DNA of 64,000 nucleotides from Aquatica leii (taxonomy: Eukaryota > Arthropoda > Insecta > Coleoptera > Lampyridae). The stretch lies in assembly GCA_035610365.1 (NCBI GenBank), contig CM069433.1:79580236-79644235 (forward strand), read 5' to 3'. This document shows, in pieces, positions 56,400 through 64,000 of the stretch. A program made the position numbers and the translations under genes. Numbering within the stretch: position 1 is the first letter of the stretch; every line of letters starts with the position of its first letter. Under the pieces are notes generated by a model. The model did no database searches. It saw only the letters and a list, made by a program, of their open reading frames with translations, and was not told where the DNA came from.

Positions 56400-58740
56400 G
56401 AAGTGAGAAGTACCTCAAGACAAGAAAAAAAAATTCGAACCAGTAGAGTGGCTCCGTGGCTACGGTAAAACGATAAAACTGTTCATATAGATTTTTGGCT
56501 TTACGCTAATAGATGGTGCTGCCGTAAGATGAAAAACAGGCAAAAAATACAGGAATAGGAAGGAACACTTTAACAATGAAACCGTTGCCCTTTACTGTGA
56601 ATCTCCTCTTGTTATCGTCTGTATTTCAAAACATTATTAACATAATTTTTAGGAAAAGTCATGCCTCGAATTTTAGGTGTTTAGAAGCTGTTTACTTTAT
56701 GATTTATGATTCCATAAAAATTATACTGACCGAAAAATGGCAACTTATTCAATCTGTTCGCTATTTGGTTACCTTATGAATGCAAATGGTGTGATATGTT
56801 ATATATACTCATACAAATTTCTTATGCTACTAAGTAATCTTTAAAATATTGCTGAAAAAATTTATTTTTTTGCAAATACATAAGTAAGATATATATTTTA
56901 AACACGTCCATTATTAGAAGCAACACTACATTAAGTGACTAAAACCATTGTATATAAATGTCTAAAACTAAAGTAAAAGTTGAAAAATGCAAATAAAACA
57001 ATTCTTAAAAGTTATTTACAAACAAAAATTAGACAATGGTTACAAAGTTTTATTGCAAATTAAAGGGCCAGAGAACCTTTTTGGATACCACGTGTTCCAC
57101 AATACAAGGGTTGTTGCATTGCAAAGTGCCGTTATTCTTTTTCTTGCCATCTGTATTACAAAGCATTATGTTCTGTAAACACTTTCATTTTTAGATAACG
57201 GATCCGCATTCATCAGTTGTACTACGTTTATTTTTGTAAAAATAATAACATGATTATAATATTATTTTTTATCTGCCTAGAATATAGAAATCAACCAGTG
57301 TCAATTTGTTTTGAAATAGTATATGACGCCCTTTCAGTGAATAAAAACGTTTCTAGAACGTGTACCTATAAAATGAAATTCATTTTTATAATATTCGAAA
57401 TGTAAATTAAAAAATACAATTTTATTTTTACCAAATAATGTTTTTATATATTTTCTTTTTTTTAAATTACTTTATTATTAAAAAATCAATTATTGGGTGC
57501 GTTATTTTAAATCCAGTGAACAGTAACACGAACGTTACTTGCGACCATGAAATATCTACAGAATAATAATTTGGACAATTCTGAATCAAGAGATGAAATG
57601 TAAAACCGTAGTAGTGATAGTTGGTATTTATGAGTAGGGTACTTCGTCACAGAAAACTATTCCGTTAGATCAGCAAAACTACAAAAGAAAAGGTTCAGTG
57701 TTTATTATTTGATTATACTTGAAATTTGAATATTATTGACTAGCTTATGAATGAATAGGTACTTTTGTAGATATATTTATGTTTTCCAACACAAAAAATA
57801 AGATCAACTATATTTCTTACCACCAAACCATACTTTTAGGGGTAGCATTGATAAGAAATAACTTATTGAAGTCAAATGTGTTTATTCTGTTTACAGGCAA
57901 TAATTAAACTTGGGAGAAGCTGTGGAAAGAAATTAGTGTTATATATTTTTACATAATTTCTGTTCATTAATATATTTTCTTTTATTATGCGATTGGAAAA
58001 AAATGTACGGGCGTAATTTATCTACTACCGTTGCATAACTTTTTTATTGTGAAAATTTCAAACATATTAGGCTATCTGTTCGACACGTTAAATTATTAGT
58101 TATTTTATAAACACTCAAGATAATTTTTCTTTGAGTGGTAGTTAATAAGATTTTGTATATATTACACTAACTTGTGATAAATACATGTAATTGCACTTTT
58201 GTAGTACAGCATTGTTGTGTATGTTTTTATCTAATGTGACCATAGTTGTTTTCATTGTTACTTTCACGAACTCGTAAAATAGACATTGGTTGAACAAAAA
58301 TTTAAATGCTTACGTAAAATTTTAGTTCAAGTTATTGCGCCATCTCTGTTTTAGTGGCTGCATTACGAAACGTTGCTTTTCGCCTTGGCTTTTCGCCAAG
58401 TTTTAGTCGGTATAAAAACACACTTGTAGATTTTAACTTTTTTTGTAAAATTTAAATCATTCGATTTAAATGCAATTTTCGCTAGAAGATTAAGAAAAGA
58501 TGAACTTAGAGAATGTATATTTTGAAATTTTGAAAAAAAGATTGGCAAAATGGTTTTAATCACGTTTTATTATGAATGAATATACTGAGTATTTCAATTA
58601 AGCACTTAAAACTAGTATATACATTCCCTAATGCAAATCTATATTATTATTATACAGTAAAAAAAATGAGCTAGATCCGTTCAGCCGTTTTAAAATTGTG
58701 GCCAAATGAAATCTTAATGGGAAAAATGTACAGCGGAACC
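56400..58740. other. Intergenic, no gene seen
   Basis: AT-rich sequence with only short ORFs lacking any recognisable domain. Confidence 0.4.
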
Positions 58741-58751
58741 CCAGCCTTTTA

Positions 58752-58802
58752 ACATAAATTGTTTTATGTAATATTAATGTAACATTTATATCAAAAAATG
58801 TT
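58752..58802 (+). repeat. 51-bp dispersed repeat, copy 2
   Basis: Same sequence as 56345-56395 with two substitutions and in the same orientation, 2.4 kb away. Sequences outside the 51 bp do not match. Confidence 0.75.
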
Positions 58803-59248
58803 GGTTTATTAAATCTTGTTTGGAATATAACATTTATATAAGTTTAGTGACGATTATTTTATTTATATGTCACACAGATATAATAATATGATGTAAAAAG
58901 TTTTCTATAGCTGCGACATAAACAATTTCTTTATTATTGACGATTTTGAATGTAGCGCTATAATGTCTCGTTACTAGATTTAGCCGCCATTTGGCCTTTA
59001 CATTTGGATCTTTGACATTTGGCCTTTGTTTACTTAACCGTAAAATCCGATATTTTGAAGAAATTTCGCAATGCCACTGAAGAAACTTCGATTGTTTTAG
59101 TAAATGGTAAGTTAGATCTTTGGTTATATGAAATTAAAAATATTTGTACATCTAAATTTTTAGATATCCCTTCAAATAAAGGTGTATATGAATTATTATG
59201 TAAGTATATTATTGTTTAAGAAAATTATGTGTGCAATTATATAATTAT

Positions 59249-59425
59249 GTATGTGGGAATTGTGGTTCCTGCCGGTAGAGTGCGCGCCAAGCGCAAGTGC
59301 TTTTGTTGCGACGATTAGAGTTATGCAGGGCCTGGAAACTCTCCAGCCATATTTGAAGACAGACTGTTAGAGCAAGACAGAAATAAAAGTTGGAGACACT
59401 CTCACTAGAATGCGCTGTTTAAAAT
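59249..59425 (+). other. Possible solo LTR-like segment
   Basis: TGTGGGAATTGTGGTTCCTG begins a locally GC-richer stretch with GTGCGCGCCAAGCGCAAG and an AATAAA at about 59381. The TG start, poly(A) signal and base composition look like an LTR, but I see no matching second copy, no clear CA end and no target duplication. Confidence 0.25.
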
Positions 59426-61387
59426 TTTTTAGGGACTACTGGGGATTTTTAGTTTCTTTAGTTTGTTTGTTTTTTGTTTAATAAAGTTATATAATAAGTA
59501 TATAGATGGCTCATGAATGTAGCTTTTTGTGCCTACTGTAATGTTGGTTGCATTACTTGTTACTTTTTGTCGTTTTTTGCTTTATTACTTGTCCCCCCCA
59601 CTTGAATACTTTGAATTTGAAGGCCAAGAGATGTTATTAATGCTGACGTGCATTTCTTGAAAAAAATAATTCGACACCGTAATTTTTATAGATGTTGGTC
59701 ACTAATAACATTATTTAAAAAGTTAATACTTTCATACTCTCTTGAATGAAAATTATTTTTAAAAATTTTATACAAAGATTACTATCACGTCAAAAACTCA
59801 TATTCAACAATAACTAGTTTCATTTCAAAATTGGCAAAAATTTAATTAAAAGTTATCTGTTCGTTAAAAATTAGCCGGTTATTCAATAATCGGTACTTTC
59901 TTCAAATAATTAAACGCATCAAAATAAACCGTTTAGTTTTATGTAAACGTATGGCAGATTATTTTTTGACATTTTACAATCATTATAATAAAATCTAGTT
60001 TGGGATGGTTGTTTGTTTATATTTATCTTATAGCACAAAACTATTTAAAATAGGTAAAAAAGATATAATTCAAACTTAAATTTCATCAAAAAGGCTTCTA
60101 CTATATTTTTTTGCTCTTTACTTAGTTTTTCATTTACTGCATTGTAAATGATTACACCAAAGTTAAGTTTTTTCTTAACCGATATTGAATAAAAATTGTG
60201 ATTTTAGTCGGTTATTTTTCCCCCATTTATGGTTTTAATAAAACAGCAGCTTATATAAAATTAAGTTTTTTTACATTAAGCCAATCAAGTATTGTCAATA
60301 CTACAAAAAAATAATATTTGCTACACATGTTTATTTGGCTATCGTATACTGTTATCTGATATCTTGATAACGTAAATATTAATTATGCTGATGTCGCATT
60401 AGCATCAGTGTGTTGCAATGTTGCAATTAAACATGTGTTCGATCGTTAGTGTTAGTAGTGAAGTTCAATCTTAATTTCTGATGTAGTTTCTGTGCCCTAA
60501 ATTTTAATGTAAATTGTTGCAAATATGAATAAATGACGTGCTTGTGTCGTCAGAAATTTGGGAATGGATAGACTTAACTCTGATTCCAACATTTGAAGAT
60601 AAGTAAACCCTTGATAAGTTACTGTACTATGTAAACGACTGCCATATAAAATAATTATTTTTAATTGATTTTTGTTGGTTGTATCGGGATTTATTTATTT
60701 ATTATTATATTAGGTTGTTAGGTATATAACTTCTATTTTAACACTGCGTTTTGTGGGAAAGCTGAGTCTCGGAAATGTACCTATCATAAAAATATGTTTA
60801 TATTACTATTGAGTCATTTATTGCAAATAAGGGCCGTTTTATGAAATACATATGCTAAATTTAGGTAGTTGTACTCAAATTATATTTTTATTGTTCCCAA
60901 TCTGTATTTTAAGCTTAAAATCTTTTTTATTACTTGCAGCTGCGTGAAGCATTTAGGAATAAAGAAAATACTGTTTACAAAGAAGTGTACTTAAATTGGT
61001 TTTTACAATTTTATGTTTATTCTTTTGATAATTATTTGAAAACCGTTTTCAAATTTTTTGTTGTCATATATTTATAACTACCTCAACTGTGTGTTAAAAT
61101 AAGTACAAATAAATCGTTTTATTGATATTTGTCGTTTACATCTGCATTGTAAGTTATAAAACTTCTTTTAAAATTTTATTTTTAGACGATATTTACAAGT
61201 AGGTACTACCCGGGCCGATAAATGCGATTATTTTTATTATGTTTATTTACTTCGGATGGATCTTGGCATAATTTATGACGCCTCTTGAGTTATGGCACTT
61301 ATTCGGAAAATTTTATGCAAATGGTCATTTTCAAATTTTTCATATGTATTTTTGAAGAATTAATTTTTTTAAATAAATATCACTATA
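59426..61387. other. Intergenic, no gene seen
   Basis: AT-rich. A short frame at about 60557-60601 ending EIWEWIDLTLIPTFEDK is exon-like in composition, but without neighbours it cannot be called. Confidence 0.35.
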
Positions 61388-61971
61388 GTCCTCGCAATTT
61401 TACTTTCGATGCACGTCATTAACGTCAGTGACGTAGTTATTCAACCATGTTGTCGGTATTATCATGTAAACTTACTCTTTTCGTACATTATTCTTCATAT
61501 TACATTGCGAATTACGTTTTCATTAAATGTTACTACATTCGTAACAGGTGTACTACGCTTACGTTTTGAGGAGATCTAAGAACCTGGTTGTTAGCAACCG
61601 CTGTACATACAGAAATAACTGTAGAATATATGTATGTATTACCACAATTTAAATATTATGTAAAAGGGTACCTCTCGCACAGCATTTACTGATATCAATG
61701 GACCACCATTATCTCGTTCAAGCTCAAAATAGTACAGTTTTGTATCAAAAATAATTATAAAAAACAATGAGCACTTTGACATATTACTTTGACGTAAAAA
61801 ACACAAATTAAATTTGACAGATGCCAACAACGCTGCAACTTTAGTAAGCACACCAACAACGCGACAAAAAAAAATCCAGAAGACAATTCGGTATTTATTT
61901 TTTTGCTATAAATAGGGTGGTATGAATTTTACGTCATTAATGACGTGCATCGAAAGTTAAATTGCGAGAAC
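61388..61971. mobile_element. Tc1/mariner-type MITE, 584 bp, TA target
   Basis: Inverted ends GTCCTCGCAATTTTACTTTC (left) and GTTCTCGCAATTTAACTTTC (right, read inward) continue together for about 35 bp through GATGCACGTCATTAA. TA lies at both junctions (61386-61387 and 61972-61973). No transposase inside. Confidence 0.85.
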
Positions 61972-63195
61972 TATAGTAGTATTATTTTTGCTGGAAAACT
62001 AAAAATAAATGTTTTCCCAGATAAAAAGATTTTTTTCAAAATAGCAACTGCAAAGAAAAATAAGAAAAGCCGGTATATACGTGCAAAAACGTAACATTTG
62101 GCTCTTTTTTAGTAATTCGTTTCTTAAAATCATTTTCAAGGTACCTAGTATTTTCTTCAATAAAAAAATTGAAGTTTTTGTGGGTTTTTAAAAGAAAGTG
62201 TGCGTTACGAGCTAACAAAGTTTTAACATTTAATTTTTGAGCGTGAGAAGCAGAATTGTTCGCAATTCGCAAACGTTGAAATATTTCAAGTAGGTACATA
62301 GGTACCTATTTGCTTTAAATCTTTAATAACAACGTAAAGTTCATCTGTTTAATGCATTTTTATAGTCAGTAAACGCGTTTTTTCAGTATTAACAGATAAG
62401 AAAGTTACGGAAACGGTAATTATTAATTCCAGTTGAACCATGCAGCGCCATACAGAAACAAAGCGTGATAATATTTTTAGGGTAGAAACTTTGGTAAGTA
62501 TAAAGGAGTTATAATGACGCCGTCGACAAATTGAGTAGGGGTTGGGGGGGGCTAGCCTAATAGGAGATTTTGTGGTAAGAGGGTTCGAGAATTTAACCAA
62601 TCAAAAATAAGCGTTTTGAGAATTAAGTCAAAATTGTGAATAATTAAGGAGGAGAGAATTTTGAACGGGGTTTTTAAAAACTCGAATGGGAAGCTAAAAC
62701 TGGGCAGTTGCTTATTTCCACTTACCCTTAAAATTAAATAATTACATAATTCAATTTTAAGCTAATCTTGTTTCCTCAAACTTATTTTTTTTAGTGTTAA
62801 AAGTGAAGTGTGCATTAGAATTTGTTTAATTTAACAATTTTGATAAAGTTTGTGTAGTTATTAAGTGACAAATTGTTAAAAAGTCGTGCACTGGTGTTCG
62901 GTGAAAGCCCAGCCGCAGTTACGGTACCTACTTGATCTTCAAGTTAAGTAACAGTCGTCTAATAAAAAAGGTTAGAAATTTAGTTAAATTTATAGCGATG
63001 TGCGTTTGTATTTTATTTGACTATTGTACACGAGATGCGATGAATTGAGATACATGTTTAACGCAAGGATAATTATCTAAAATCCATCTTAACCACTCTT
63101 AACGTTGAACAAAGTTTTTTTTATTGTCGTTATTGAGAAAGTAAATTTCAGGGCAAATTTGACATTTTTTTATTCTTTGGCAATTGAGGTGTTGT
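61972..63195. other. Intergenic, no gene seen
   Basis: No coding or structural feature that I can support, apart from scattered homopolymer runs. Confidence 0.4.
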
Positions 63196-63345
63196 AATAG
63201 CGAAGGCTTCCACGGCCGGAATCTATACTAACATTAGAATGTCTTCCGGGTTTGGGCCGTGTCATAGTTGCAACCGAAGCTGCCAACGTTTCGCCCACTT
63301 TCGTAAGGGGCTTCATCAGGGCGTGAGATAAATCGCAAAACTCAA
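63196..63345 (-). mobile_element. Penelope-like fragment with hammerhead-like core
   Basis: On the minus strand at about 63323-63280 the sequence reads CCTGATGAAGCCCC, TTACGAAAGTGGGC, GAAACGTTGG. CTGATGA followed by a GC stem (GCCC/GGGC) and GAAAC is the hammerhead ribozyme core arrangement. Hammerhead motifs are known from the terminal repeats of Penelope-like retroelements, and the downstream text (GGCAGCTTCGGTTGCAACTA, CGTGGAAGCCTTCG) is of a type seen in repeats of that class. Stem III could use GTTG/CAAC. Stem I pairing is not convincing, so self-cleavage is unproven. Confidence 0.45.
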
Positions 63346-63546
63346 ACAAGCAATCGAAATCTAACTAAGAACTTCTCAAAAGTTAGGTTATCCACTTGTA
63401 AAACAAGCCATAACCTAAACTATGAAAAGGTAAGAAAGAAAACGATAACCTGAAAAAGCAAACGAAAATCTAACAAAGAACCACTACCGAGTTAGGTAAT
63501 CAACTTGTGAACCAAGCCAGATTCTAAACTCCGTAGAAGAAGAACT

Positions 63547-63810
63547 AATTATTTGATATTGTGTTGATTATAGATCCATTTATCTATTGCAAAAAAATTA
63601 TTGAAATAAAAAGATACTTTTTGAGTTAGAATATTTTTTAGGCGTAGACGCGTGTCGGATACCGTGAAAAGTTATGGCTGCAGTTTGAAATTGAATAATT
63701 TCCTTTAAACAAAAAACACCCCTCCAATTATTTGATATTGTGTTGATTATAGATCCATTCATCTTTTGCAAAAAAATTATTGAAATAAAAAAAATACTTT
63801 TGAGTTAGAA
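63547..63810 (+). repeat. Direct repeat, two 85-bp copies 179 bp apart
   Basis: 63547-63631 and 63726-63810 share AATTATTTGATATTGTGTTG and the following sequence to GAGTTAGAA with only a few differences. Flanking and intervening sequence differs, so this is either a short tandem duplication with decay or two remnants of one dispersed repeat. Confidence 0.8.
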
Positions 63811-64000
63811 AAAATTCTCGCAACGACTTCTTTGAAATTATGATTTATTTATTTTAAAGGAAAAGTACTGTAGCAATTATTTAATTGTTTTGTGGTCTAC
63901 TATTTATACTATCGATTCACTAAGAAATTTTCACAAGAAATTCATCTTTCAAATTGAAAATAAGAGCGTGCGTTCAGTGCGCGCTCGGTAGAAATCTATG

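Noticed and set aside
59019-59219. 66-aa ORF followed by GTAAGT, possibly a first exon
   Set aside because: The composition is protein-like, but no domain is recognised and no second exon could be joined in phase.
60557-60601. Exon-like frame EIWEWIDLTLIPTFEDK
   Set aside because: Too short, weak acceptor, no partner exons.

Overview
The window is AT-rich animal genomic DNA with GT-AG introns, and the gene content and transposons point to an insect. A beetle or another holometabolous insect is my guess; no sequence here proves the order. There is no prokaryotic signal. The layout is two conserved RNA-binding protein genes arranged head to head, one sulfotransferase gene, and a dense, nested record of transposon insertions between and around them.

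Host genes. (1) 9.1-16.5 kb, minus strand: a squid (sqd)-type hnRNP with two RRMs and a Gly/Tyr/Arg-rich tail, seven coding exons, 353 aa. (2) 19.4-27.4 kb, plus strand: rasputin (rin)/G3BP with an NTF2-like domain, an RRM and RGG repeats, eight coding exons, 572 aa. Their start codons are 2.9 kb apart and diverge. (3) 44.3-45.6 kb, plus strand: a cytosolic sulfotransferase in five exons, about 289 aa, with both PAPS-binding motifs and one apparent 1-nt frameshift in exon 4. All exon boundaries were read from splice sites and reading phase and agree arithmetically.

Mobile DNA, left to right: a hAT-like transposase relic (0.8-2.0 and 5.34-5.47 kb) split by a Jockey/CR1-type LINE (2.2-5.34 kb); two mariner/IS630 relics on opposite strands (6.2-7.8 kb); inside the long rin intron a 300-bp hAT MITE with a perfect 8-bp target duplication, a palindrome-headed repeat and a fold-back; a Tc1-like scrap (29.2 kb); a pogo-like element (30.1-33.0 kb) split by a PIF/Harbinger MITE; a P element with THAP-domain transposase (34.9-43.05 kb) carrying a young, intact Ty3/gypsy element (38.5-42.96 kb); a fold-back-like composite (45.9-50.2 kb) hosting a second pogo-like element whose transposase ends in a PHD finger (47.06-49.75 kb); then hairpins, a 345-bp hAT MITE, a LINE 3' tail, a 584-bp mariner MITE and a Penelope-like scrap with a hammerhead-like core at 63.3 kb.

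The most notable points are the pogo-PHD element with many copies of its terminal motif and a perfect 30-bp palindrome just upstream of its transposase; the Harbinger insertion whose removal, with one TTA copy, rejoins the pogo frame exactly; the recent gypsy insertion in a P element; and the sqd-rin head-to-head pair, which may be ancient microsynteny. The stretches 50.6-54.7, 56.4-59.0 and 59.5-61.4 kb contain no gene I can support.
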